47,363 bases of DNA, from contig JBBCJT010000122.1 in NCBI GenBank assembly GCA_037190665.1, positions 1-47,363 of the forward strand, given 5' to 3'. The position numbers were made by a program, and so were the translations under genes. The notes under the pieces were generated by a model. The model did no database searches and was not told where the DNA came from. It saw only the letters and a program-made list of their open reading frames with translations. Within the stretch, counting starts at the first letter, position 1, and the number at the start of each line of letters is the position of its first letter. Shown piece by piece: positions 16,562 through 24,608 of this stretch. Origin of the DNA: JBBCJT01 sp037190665. Its GTDB lineage: Bacteria; Pseudomonadota; Alphaproteobacteria; Acetobacterales; Acetobacteraceae.

Positions 16562-16589
16562 AAGAGGGCGCCACCGCGGGCGCCCTCTT
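16562..16589 (-). terminator. hairpin terminator after the small secreted protein gene
   Basis: The perfect 11-bp inverted repeat AAGAGGGCGCC/GGCGCCCTCTT has a 6-nt loop. On the minus strand it begins about 20 nt after the stop codon at 16610 and is followed by TTTC, a weak T tract. It is likely an intrinsic terminator for the 68-aa secreted protein gene. Confidence 0.65.
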
Positions 16590-16609
16590 CCAACGCCCTT
16601 CAAGCGCGC

Positions 16610-16816
16610 CTAGCGAACGACGACGCCAGCGGGGCCCGTGCTGCTCGAAGCGGTGGTGGTCGGCGCCGGGATCTGGCTGACCAGGCCCTGCGCGGACGAT
16701 GCCGGGCGGGGCTGGATTTCGCGCCAGTCCCCGGTCGTCGCAAAGCCCTCGCCTTCCGCGAAAGCGGCACCCGCCGTGCCCAGCACCAGAAGGGCGGCGA
16801 GAATGGTCTTCGTCAT
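16610..16816 (-). CDS. small exported protein of unknown function
   Basis: This 68-aa product has a textbook signal peptide (MTKTILAALLVLGTAGAAFA) cleaved before EGEGF. That leaves a mature peptide of about 48 aa rich in Ala, Ser, Thr and Pro (GDWREIQPRPASS, IPAPTTTASSSTGP). The ATG at 16816 has AGGAG 8 nt upstream, and a hairpin terminator follows the gene, so it looks like a genuine one-gene unit. I recognise no family. Confidence 0.7.
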   Translation of the reverse strand: MTKTILAALLVLGTAGAAFAEGEGFATTGDWREIQPRPASSAQGLVSQIPAPTTTASSSTGPAGVVVR

Positions 16817-16929
16817 GGCAGTGCTCCTATCAGGATCGTTGTTGTTGCCGATCAGCGATTGCTGATGCACGACGACTGATAAGAAGCACGGCTCATCTCA
16901 GTCAGACATTATACCGGCGGCGCGGTGGG

Positions 16930-16941
16930 TTACTGCAGTAA
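16930..16941. promoter_or_regulatory. 12-bp perfect palindrome TTACTGCAGTAA
   Basis: This AT-containing perfect palindrome stands out in GC-rich surroundings, 114 bp upstream of the small exported protein start. It could be an operator. The remainder of 16817-17115 shows no gene. Confidence 0.3.
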
Positions 16942-17115
16942 TCGCCTGCATGGATACTTATTGCCGATGACCACCACTCCGGTCACCAGGAGCGCGCAGA
17001 TAGCCCGGATAGGATCGCCAGCCCTTTCGCTATACGAGCCTACGCCCGCGCAAGCATGCCCCGCATCACGGCGTGAAGTCCGGGCGTAGCGATCAACTGC
17101 GGGCGGTGGATGAGT

Positions 17116-17490
17116 TCACGTATGCAGAGCGCTGGCTACAGCCGCCAGCAAGGCCAAACCGTCAAAAGGCTTGCGGAAGAAGCCGCTGATATCCTTCGCG
17201 CTTGCACGCCGCTGATCGCCGATCTCATGGCGGCCGGTGATGAGGAACACCGGCAGGCCCGGGCGCGCCTTCTTCACGACATCATGCAGCTCGAAGCCAT
17301 CCATTGCCGGCATGCCGATATCGGTGACGAGGCAGTCGATGTCGCCAAACCCGGCTTCGATCAGCGCCCTGGCCGACGAGAACGTGCGCGCCACATAGCC
17401 GGCCGACTCGAACAGGTCCTGCAACGACTCCAGAAGCCTCGGATCGTCATCGACGACCGCAATCATCTGCTGTGCCTTACTCACGGTCAT
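17116..17490 (-). CDS. stand-alone receiver-domain response regulator
   Basis: This 124-aa single receiver domain has the acidic pair in AVVDDDPRLL, phosphoacceptor Asp in LVTDIGMPAMDG, the conserved Thr in LITGR and the Lys in FFRKPF. It has no output domain, so it would act as a CheY-like or phosphorelay partner. The start at 17490 (GGAGAGAG just upstream) overlaps the end of the FixJ-type regulator by 14 bp, giving a three-gene operon of kinase, FixJ-type regulator and receiver. Confidence 0.9.
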   Translation of the reverse strand: MTVSKAQQMIAVVDDDPRLLESLQDLFESAGYVARTFSSARALIEAGFGDIDCLVTDIGMPAMDGFELHDVVKKARPGLPVFLITGRHEIGDQRRASAKDISGFFRKPFDGLALLAAVASALHT

Positions 17491-18127
17491 CTCTCTCCGC
17501 ACGACGGGAATGAGTGACCGGGATTCGCAGCCTCTCTGCCATCCGAACCAGATCGGCAAGCGAATCTGCCGCCATCTTCTTCATCACACCTCTTCGATGG
17601 ATCTGGAGCATGACCTCGCTGATCCCCAGCTCCGCCGCAGCCTGCTTGTTGAGCAGGCCGCTCACCACCAGCGGCAACACCTCCCGCTCCCGGGAGGTCA
17701 GCGTGGCATAGCGATCCCGAAGCGCCGCCCTCTCGGCACGCTGCACGCGTCCGGCCCGGTCCTGAGCCAGCCCGGCCTCGATCGCTCTCATCAGATCGTC
17801 GTCGCTGAATGGCTTGGTCAGGAAGTCCACGGCGCCATGCCTGATCGCGCGCACGGATGACGGGATGTCGCCGTGGCCGGTGATGAAGACGACCGCCGGG
17901 TGGTCTGCCTCCATCAACTGCGTCTGCAGATCGAGGCCGTTGATATCCGGCAGCTCCACATCGAGGATGAGCGTCGCCGGCAGGTCGGGCTTCTGCGCGG
18001 AGACATACTCACCGGCCGAGCCATAGGCGAGAGAGCGTATTCCCTGCGCCTCCAGCAGCTCGATCAGTGCCTCGCGGATACGCGCGTCGTCATCGATGAT
18101 GAAGACGATGCAGTCCTCCGCTATCAT
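17477..18127 (-). CDS. FixJ/NarL-type response regulator paired with the PAS kinase
   Basis: This 216-aa regulator has a receiver with FIIDDDARIREAL, phosphoacceptor Asp in LILDVELPD, TGHGDIPSSVRAI and DFLTKPF. Its LuxR-type C-terminus reads LTSREREVLPLVVSGLLNKQ, then LGISEVMLQIHRRGVMKKM. Its ATG overlaps the kinase stop in ATGA, so the two are almost certainly translated together and form a cognate pair. It is a close paralogue of the orphan regulator at 15177-15857. Confidence 0.93.
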   Translation of the reverse strand: MIAEDCIVFIIDDDARIREALIELLEAQGIRSLAYGSAGEYVSAQKPDLPATLILDVELPDINGLDLQTQLMEADHPAVVFITGHGDIPSSVRAIRHGAVDFLTKPFSDDDLMRAIEAGLAQDRAGRVQRAERAALRDRYATLTSREREVLPLVVSGLLNKQAAAELGISEVMLQIHRRGVMKKMAADSLADLVRMAERLRIPVTHSRRAERDDRE

Positions 18128-21100
18128 GATGCCGGCTTCGCTTCGATCGGCAACGTGAAGATGAACCTTGCTCCGTGGGGCTCGTTCTTCTCCACCCACA
18201 TCCGCCCGCCATGGGATTCGACGATGGAACGGCAGATCGCCAGCCCCATGCCCATCCCTCCCTCCTTCGTCGTGAAGAAGGGTTCAAATATCCTGTCGGG
18301 AAATTCGACGCCGTGGCCGCGGTCGTTGATCTCGGTCTGGACCGCATCGCCTGTCCGGCGCACCCGCATGCCGAGAACCTTGCCGTCCGTGGCGGTGTCC
18401 ATCGCATCCATCCCATTGCGGATGAGATTGACCAGAACCTGCTGGAGCTGAACACGATCGAACGCCACAAGCGGAAGGTCGCCTTCGATATCGACGTCGA
18501 TGCGGACACGACGCCGCAGCGCATCCTCCGCCATGAGGCTGCGCGCCTCCGCAACGACGCTGTCGAGCGTGGCGCTGATCCTCCGTTCCACGGACTGCCT
18601 GAACAACGCGCGGATCCGGCTGACGACGTCAGCCGCCGAGTTGGCGTCCCGGACGATGCGCTCAGCCGTGATCTTCGCGCGGTCGACGTTCGGAGGGACA
18701 GCGGACAGCCAGCGGTGACATGCGTGCGAATTGGCGACGATCGCGGCCAGAGGCTGATTCACCTCATGCGCAATGGAAGCCGACAGCTCCGCCAGGCTCG
18801 CCGCCTGACTCGCGCGCGCGAGTCCCTCCTGCGCGAGGCGCAGCTTCTCCTGCGTCCGAACCTCGCCGTCGATGTCCAGGCAGATGACGTTCCACTGCAC
18901 GACGGCACCCTCGGCGTTGCGCATCGCCGCGGCGCGCGTCTCGACCCAGCGGTACTCGCCATCGAAGCGACGCAGACGGTGCCTTCGCGCATACGGTTCG
19001 CCGGTGGACAGTGAACGCGCGTACCTCTCCTTGACACCCGCCAGATCGTCCGGATGAACACCCGCGTCGAGTGTGCCGGTCAACCGGGACTTTCCCGTGC
19101 CGTCCAGCAGCTCAAGATTGTACCCGAGGAATTCGCGAAGCTGCTGGCTGCGATAGATCGGCTCGCCGTCCGGCGCGGCGCAGTCGATCATCGCCGGCAG
19201 CGTTTCGACGAGCTGCCAGAGCGCGCGCTCCCGCTCGCGCAACGCTTCCTGTGCGGTTACCAGATCGTCGATGTCGTGCGCGAGGCCGTACCACTGCACG
19301 ATGCGTCCGCGGTCGTCGCGCATCGGCTCCGCGCGGCCCGACATCCAGCGATAGACCCCGTCCGCACGACGCAGCCGGTAGTTCAGCGAGAAGTTCTCGC
19401 CGGTGACGAATGAACGGTCGAGCGCCTCTCGCATCCCGGCGGCGTCCTCGGGATGGACGACCGCTTCCATGATATCCGATAGCCGACTCGCGTCCGCCTC
19501 GCCAGCATCCTCGGCGTTCAACCCGAGGAAGTCGATCATGTGCTTGTTGAAGAAGATCGGCGCGCCGCCCGGCGGCAGACGCCAGAGGTGGCTCGGGACC
19601 ATGTCGACGAGTTGCGAGAGCTCCCGCTCCCTCTCGCGCAGCGCCTGCTGGGTCCGCACCTCATCATCGATGTCGATTGAAATGGTGTACCATTGCACGA
19701 TCGCGCCGCTTTCATCGTGCAGCGGCTCTGCCCGGCCATCGACCCAGCGGTACGCGCCGTCCGCACGGCGCATACGGTACTTCATGGAGTAGGGCTCGCC
19801 GGTGGCGACGGAGTCGCGGACCTTCTGCAGCAGACCGGCCGCATCGTCGGGATGGACGAGGGTGCGTATGGCGGTCGGCAGCCGACCCGTGTCCGGCTCG
19901 CCCAGATCGGTCAGGTCCAGGCCGCAGAAGTCGATCAGCCGTCTGTTGAAGAAGGTCGGCTCGCCTTGGGGTGTCAGGCGCCTGATGTGGACCGGAACCA
20001 TGTTCACGATCTGCGAGAGTTCGCGCTCCCGGTCGTGCAGCGCCGCCTCGGCGCGCATCTGGTCGTCTATGTCATGGCAGAGCCCGTACCACTGGACGAT
20101 GCATCCGTCCTGATCACGCATCGGTTCCGCACGGCTCGACATCCAGCGGTAGACGCCGTCGGCGCGCCGCAGCCGATAGCGCATCGCAAAGCTCTCGCCC
20201 GTTGCGAGGCTGCGGCTGAGGGTGTTCCGGAACGCCGCTGTATCGTCCGGATGGACACCGGCCCCGATCATCGCTTCCAGCCGGGTCGTCTCCGGCCTGT
20301 CCGTATCCGCCACATCCAGGCCGAGGAAGTCGACCATGCGCTTGTTGAAGAAGGTCGGCTCGCCATCGGGTGTCAGCCGCCAGAGGTGGCTCGGGACCAT
20401 GTCGACAAGCTGCGACAGCTCCCGCTCCCTTTCGCGCAGTGCGGCCTCGATCTTCTTGTAGACGTCGATGTCAATCGAGGTGCCGTACCATCCCGTGATG
20501 CGGCCCTGGCCATCGCGTGTCGGCCGGGCCGCGATGCGATGCCAGACATAGGCGCCGGTCGCGCGCAGCATCCGGTATTCGACATGCCAGTGTTCGCCGG
20601 TCTTCAGGCAATGGCGCAGGCTGGCGGCGGCGCTTTCGTAGTCGTCCGGATGCACGCCGCGGCTCCAGCCGACATCCCCTCCGTCGACGAACTTCCCCCC
20701 GCGTACCGGAGCGTTGAGATCCCTCAGCGTCATGTCGATGGCAGCCTGGGCGGCCGGTGTCACGTAGGTGAACTGCCCCTCGGCATCGAACACCCAAGCC
20801 TTGCCGTAGAGGCTTTCTATGACCTTCGCCGCCCGTACCGCCTCAAATGTCTCGCCGACAGTTCCGGAGGCTCTCCAGCGTTCGTCCGGACCCGACAGCA
20901 TCGCGTCCACGTCGACGCTCACGCCATATCCGGGTTCGGCGCGGAACTCGGCCCAGCGGTAGCTGCCATCGGGCTGGCGCTGCCGGCATTGCAGGACCTG
21001 CGGAACGCCGGTCCAGAAGGCATAGGCGGCTGCCCGCGCCGCGGCGGGCCGGTCCTCCGGATGGACGGATTTGATGGATGGCGGCGCGTCGGGCGTGTCT

Positions 21101-21552
21101 TCCCCGGGGACGCTATCCGCGGGATCCGCACGCAGGGCATGGGCACCGACCGGCTCTGACGCGGCTGTACCGGCCACGACAATGGCACCGATGCAGGCTG
21201 CAACGGCAAAGAACGCCGCCCACGTCACGGCGAGGTCTCGCGCGGCACCTTCGTAGACCAAAGCGGTCAGCAGCGATCCGGCCAGCCCGATCGCGAACGC
21301 CAAGTGCAGCAGCAGAACCGTGCGGCCGCGGGCGAACAGGAACAGAGCGGTCATCGGAACCAGCAGTCCGAACGGAGTCCTCGTCAGCCAGGACGCTGCA
21401 ATCCCGACGGCAGATGCCACGACCGCAACGGCGGCATGCTGTCGGGATAACGTTGCCTTCATGGTCGGCCATCGCGGCGGGAGCGCACACGTCGTTGCTG
21501 CCCCGTCATCCGGCGTGGCATTCGCGCCTGCACTTCGGGTCTGCCGGTTCAT
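18124..21552 (-). CDS. membrane-anchored multi-PAS sensor histidine kinase
   Basis: This sensor kinase is about 1142 aa long. Four membrane helices lie at roughly residues 38-56, 61-74, 77-99 and 107-128. Six PAS/PAC units follow (about 160-900); most end in VHPDD...GEPY...RLRRADGxYRW...VQWYGxxxDID and are joined by RERERELSQ linkers. The kinase core has the phospho-His in SIAHEVNQPLAAIVANSH (about residue 929), N box LIRNGMDAM, NDRGHGV, FEPFFTTKEGG and GMGLAI. ATG at 21552 is chosen (GGGGA just before it); 21462 or an upstream in-frame ATG at 21600 are possible. It is co-transcribed with two response regulators. Confidence 0.9.
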   Translation of the reverse strand: MNRQTRSAGANATPDDGAATTCALPPRWPTMKATLSRQHAAVAVVASAVGIAASWLTRTPFGLLVPMTALFLFARGRTVLLLHLAFAIGLAGSLLTALVYEGAARDLAVTWAAFFAVAACIGAIVVAGTAASEPVGAHALRADPADSVPGEDTPDAPPSIKSVHPEDRPAAARAAAYAFWTGVPQVLQCRQRQPDGSYRWAEFRAEPGYGVSVDVDAMLSGPDERWRASGTVGETFEAVRAAKVIESLYGKAWVFDAEGQFTYVTPAAQAAIDMTLRDLNAPVRGGKFVDGGDVGWSRGVHPDDYESAAASLRHCLKTGEHWHVEYRMLRATGAYVWHRIAARPTRDGQGRITGWYGTSIDIDVYKKIEAALRERERELSQLVDMVPSHLWRLTPDGEPTFFNKRMVDFLGLDVADTDRPETTRLEAMIGAGVHPDDTAAFRNTLSRSLATGESFAMRYRLRRADGVYRWMSSRAEPMRDQDGCIVQWYGLCHDIDDQMRAEAALHDRERELSQIVNMVPVHIRRLTPQGEPTFFNRRLIDFCGLDLTDLGEPDTGRLPTAIRTLVHPDDAAGLLQKVRDSVATGEPYSMKYRMRRADGAYRWVDGRAEPLHDESGAIVQWYTISIDIDDEVRTQQALRERERELSQLVDMVPSHLWRLPPGGAPIFFNKHMIDFLGLNAEDAGEADASRLSDIMEAVVHPEDAAGMREALDRSFVTGENFSLNYRLRRADGVYRWMSGRAEPMRDDRGRIVQWYGLAHDIDDLVTAQEALRERERALWQLVETLPAMIDCAAPDGEPIYRSQQLREFLGYNLELLDGTGKSRLTGTLDAGVHPDDLAGVKERYARSLSTGEPYARRHRLRRFDGEYRWVETRAAAMRNAEGAVVQWNVICLDIDGEVRTQEKLRLAQEGLARASQAASLAELSASIAHEVNQPLAAIVANSHACHRWLSAVPPNVDRAKITAERIVRDANSAADVVSRIRALFRQSVERRISATLDSVVAEARSLMAEDALRRRVRIDVDIEGDLPLVAFDRVQLQQVLVNLIRNGMDAMDTATDGKVLGMRVRRTGDAVQTEINDRGHGVEFPDRIFEPFFTTKEGGMGMGLAICRSIVESHGGRMWVEKNEPHGARFIFTLPIEAKPAS
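18850..20825 (-). repeat. tandem PAS/PAC-coding repeats inside the kinase gene
   Basis: Five consecutive units of about 125-130 codons encode similar PAS/PAC domains. The third and fifth domains of the protein are especially alike: both contain RERERELSQLVDMVPSHLWR and YRLRRADGVYRWMS, and the DNA near 19580-19640 and 20380-20440 is nearly the same. This indicates internal duplication. Confidence 0.75.
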
Positions 21553-21582
21553 TCCCCAACGTAGCACCTTCCCGCCGCCCTG

Positions 21583-21603
21583 CATCCTATGGAAATCCAT
21601 GCA
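21583..21603 (-). promoter_or_regulatory. shared palindromic element, copy 2 (PAS kinase promoter)
   Basis: ATGGA-AA-TCCAT (21589-21600) lies within a 21-bp stretch matching 16056-16076 at 19 of 21 positions. It ends 30 bp before the kinase ATG at 21552. Read on the minus strand it also spells MDFHRM in frame with the kinase, so a coding reading cannot be excluded. Confidence 0.55.
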
Positions 21604-22000
21604 TTGCCTCGCGGCGACCTGACGCCACTCCATGCTGCAATCGTGCATCGACACTGACCGCACTCGCACTGGGTGCTCGTGTGGTTCGGAACGCCAACAG
21701 CTACGCCTGAGAACCGAACGGAGCCATGCTGGCCGGCCACGAAAGGGATGACAGAGGTGGGGATTTCTCCCCGGCTCCGCCCCGCAGTCAGCGAAGTAGC
21801 ATTCGCGTGCCCGGCTCGCTCGGCACCACGCGTCGATCCGCGCGCGCACCAAGCACGGCATCTATCTCCGCACACATTCCCCTGAGCTTTGGCATCGCAT
21901 GACAGATGCCTCCGTCGAATAGGCGCGCACGCCACAGCTCCGCATCCTGCAGGAGCCCGACCAATGCGGTCGCGGGGCAGCACAGGCAAGGAGCAGGTTG
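21604..22000. other. divergent spacer between the PAS kinase and the hydrolase
   Basis: These roughly 400 bases hold the promoters of the kinase operon (minus) and the alpha/beta hydrolase (plus). I see no gene. A short GGGGATTTCTCCCC hairpin lies near 21759-21772, and AAGGAG at 21989-21994 serves the hydrolase. Confidence 0.45.
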
Positions 22001-22999
22001 ATGAACTGGGACCGGATTGACCCCGCAGACGCATCGCGCCGCGCCGTTCTGCTGGGAGGGCTGACGGGCATCGCCGCAGCGGGACTGCCTGTGGCGGCAC
22101 TAGCCCGGACGGATCGCGGACAGCACGCACACACCACTGCCTCCAGCAAAGGAACACAGATCATGAGCACGATCACCACCAGCGACGGCACGGAGATCTA
22201 CTACCGGGACTGGGGCCCCCGGGACGCCCGACCCATTGTCTTCCACCACGGCTGGCCGCTGTGCGGCGACGATTGGGACGCGCAGCTCCTCTACTTCCTC
22301 GCCAACGGCTATCGCGTCATCGCCCACGACCGGCGCGGCCATGGCCGTTCGGCGCAGGTGAGCGACGGGCACGACATGGATCACTACGCCGCCGACGTTG
22401 CCGCCGTGGTCGAACATCTCGACCTGCGGAACGCCGTCCATATCGGCCACTCCACCGGCGGCGGCGAAGCGGCCCGCTACGTCGCGCGACACGGGCAGCG
22501 TCAGGGTCGCGTCGCGAAGCTCGTGCTGATCGGCGCCGTTCCGCCGATCATGGTGCAGACACCGGCCAATCCGGCCGGCCTGCCGATCGAGGTGTTCGAC
22601 GGCCTGCGCCGGACGCTCGCCGGCAACCGGGAGCAGTTCTATCTCGATTTCCCGACCGGCCCCTTCTACGGCTTCAACCGGCCGGGCGCGAAGCCGATCC
22701 CGGGCGTCATCCAAAACTGGTGGCGGCAGGCCATGACCGGGGGCGCCAAGGCGCATTACGACGGCATCAAGGCCTTCTCGGAGACCGACTTCACCGATGA
22801 CCTGAAGGCCATCGACGTGCCGACGCTCGTCATGCACGGGGACGACGATCAGATCGTGCCGATCGCGGACTCGGCGCTGCTCTCCGTGAAGCTCCTGAAG
22901 CGGGGCGAGCTCAAGGTGTACGAGAAGCTTCCGCACGGCATGTGCACGACCCATGCCGAGGTGGTCAATCCGGATCTCCTCGCCTTCGTCGCGAAGTAA
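22001..22999 (+). CDS. alpha/beta hydrolase, non-heme chloroperoxidase-like, with Tat-type leader
   Basis: This is a 332-aa alpha/beta-fold hydrolase. The catalytic core has HGWPL (oxyanion region), RRGHGRS, nucleophile Ser in GHSTGGGE, Asp in HGDDDQIVP and His in KLPHGMCTTH, the pattern of cofactor-free haloperoxidases/esterases. The N-terminal 40 residues look like a twin-arginine signal (SRRAVLLGGLTGIAAAGLP, then VAALA). A second in-frame ATG at 22163, with its own AAAGGAA, gives the usual cytosolic family start (MSTITTSDGTEIYYRDWG). ATG at 22001 has AAGGAG 6 nt upstream and is preferred. The cupin gene follows. Confidence 0.88.
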   Translation: MNWDRIDPADASRRAVLLGGLTGIAAAGLPVAALARTDRGQHAHTTASSKGTQIMSTITTSDGTEIYYRDWGPRDARPIVFHHGWPLCGDDWDAQLLYFLANGYRVIAHDRRGHGRSAQVSDGHDMDHYAADVAAVVEHLDLRNAVHIGHSTGGGEAARYVARHGQRQGRVAKLVLIGAVPPIMVQTPANPAGLPIEVFDGLRRTLAGNREQFYLDFPTGPFYGFNRPGAKPIPGVIQNWWRQAMTGGAKAHYDGIKAFSETDFTDDLKAIDVPTLVMHGDDDQIVPIADSALLSVKLLKRGELKVYEKLPHGMCTTHAEVVNPDLLAFVAK

Positions 23000-23080
23000 C
23001 CCTCACCGGTTCGGAGAAGAGGATCGTCGTTCCTCGGATCGGCGATCCCTTCCGCTCAATCTCACACAGGAGAATCAACG

Positions 23081-23500
23081 ATGATCCGCCGATCCTTCTG
23101 CGCAGCAGTGCTGCTAGGCGCATGCGTGATGGCAGCGTCCGCCCATGATGCTTCGGACGACAGGTCGAAGGTAACGCTCGTCTACGATCAGGTGCTGCCG
23201 AACGTGCCGGGCAAGAGCATCAGGGGCGTACTGGTTGAATATGAACCCGGAGGTTCCTCGCCGGCGCATATTCATCCGACCTCCGCCTTCATCTACGCGA
23301 CGGTTCTGGAGGGGGCGATCCGGAGCCAGGTCAACGACGGTCCGATCACGACGTATCGTGCGGGCGAAAGCTTCTCGGAGTTTCCCGGCGACCGGCATGG
23401 CGTAAGCGAGAACGCGAGCGCCACGGAGCGGGCGCGCCTGCTCGCTGTCTTCGTGGTCGACACCGGGGAGACGGAGCTGACGAGCCCTTACGAGAAGTGA
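23081..23500 (+). CDS. exported cupin-domain protein
   Basis: This 139-aa protein has a signal peptide (SFCAAVLLGACVMAASAHD). A single cupin barrel follows: PGGSSPAHIHPTSAFIYATVLEG carries the metal-type His residues and Glu of motif 1, and the second motif is YRAGESFSEFPGDRHGVSEN. The ATG follows AGGAG with 7 nt spacing. It lies 81 bp after the hydrolase and may share its transcript. Such small periplasmic cupins have no settled function. Confidence 0.85.
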   Translation: MIRRSFCAAVLLGACVMAASAHDASDDRSKVTLVYDQVLPNVPGKSIRGVLVEYEPGGSSPAHIHPTSAFIYATVLEGAIRSQVNDGPITTYRAGESFSEFPGDRHGVSENASATERARLLAVFVVDTGETELTSPYEK

Positions 23501-24269
23501 CATCGGGGCTCGGGGCAGGCCGGGCCGCGGCCTCGACAATGCGCAGCGAAGCCGTATCACGCCATCGCCTCTTGGGCTTGTTCTTCCGTTCGATGGTTCA
23601 GGTGATCTGGTCGACGGGCCGCGGCAGGCTGACGAGAGGTGAAGGCATCTTGCGTCTGACGGCACCCCTCCATCTCCAGCGGCATCGCGTCACCACGGGA
23701 CCCATCGCATCCTTCTCACCGGAGTGGTGTAGGTCACCTGTCCCCTGGCGTAGCTCGCATCCTCCTTTGATCCGATCGTTCCATCAAATACTTCCGCATA
23801 GCGTTCGCGGCCGAACTCAGGCGAACGGAAGCATGTCATGTCGCAGGAAGAAGCACAGCTCGGGATCATTCGGCCCTCCACCACATCTTTGGTCGTCTCT
23901 GAGCGGGGAGCCGTTGGCCGCGCATTGCTGACGATCATGCGGATGACCGTTTTCGTCCTCAGCCTTGCGCGCGCTCTCTCCGCGGTCGCGCTCGCCGCAG
24001 GCGTTCGAACAGGAGGGCGAGCTGCAGGGCGCCACTCTCTCATGCGCAGGCTGCGCATTCGAGATGGCCACGATCGGATAGCGAGGACAATGATGTTTCG
24101 AGCAGATTCAGGAAAGCAATCCGCTTTCAGATCAATCCCGACGCGCGACACCGAGCCGGAGGATCGCGACCCTGCCGATGTCTTCTACGTCGGCCTCGGC
24201 GACCGGTTCGATGGCGACCGACGACTCGTCCGCGAAGCTACCCTCGGCTTAACAGGCGGCCCTGCAAGC
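23501..24269. other. gene-poor stretch with no supportable gene
   Basis: About 770 bases have open frames on both strands, but none has a ribosome site with a recognisable protein. The closeness of an IS5-type scrap at 24270 suggests decayed insertion or flanking DNA. Confidence 0.4.
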
Positions 24270-24360
24270 CCCTCGACGGTAGCGGCGATGGAGATGACGG
24301 CGCGGAAGTTGCGGGCGATCTTCTCATAACCGTCACTTCCCGGCTCGCGATGCGTCTGAA
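24270..24360 (-). mobile_element. remnant of an IS5-family transposase C-terminus
   Basis: On the minus strand, RRIASR (about 24343-24360) is followed, after an 11-nt frame-disrupting insertion, by YEKIARNFRAVISIAATV (about 24275-24328). Together these reproduce the usual IS5-family transposase ending (pattern RRIATRYDKxARNFLAAVxLAA). Nothing of the catalytic core is visible around it, and no terminal inverted repeats were found. It is a dead fragment about 90 bp long. The 24361-24608 stretch after it holds no gene. Confidence 0.6.
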
Positions 24361-24608
24361 CTGCTATGCACCCGCTCATTCGTGATGTGCAGCGTCAGCC
24401 GCATCCGACCCCGAACTGTTCAGCGGCCGACCCACCGCCTTCCGCAGGCCGTCCTGACTTAACCTCACTCCCGAACATCCGCACGACCTCTCCCAAGGTT
24501 CAGGTCTTCCTGTCCATCAGCGATGGGGAATGCAGCCTCCTGCACGATATCGATGGCGTCACCGTGGGCGCAACGTCGGCCTGTCTCCAGCCAGCGCGAG
24601 GTGAGATC

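Noticed and set aside
16947..16955. Third copy of the palindromic kinase/regulator element (TGCATGGAT)
   Set aside because: Only half of the element matches and the second arm TCCAT is absent.
23690..24151. 153-codon minus-strand frame in the cupin to NmrA-like gap
   Set aside because: No ribosome site, no recognisable domain and mixed composition; it lies next to a decayed insertion element.
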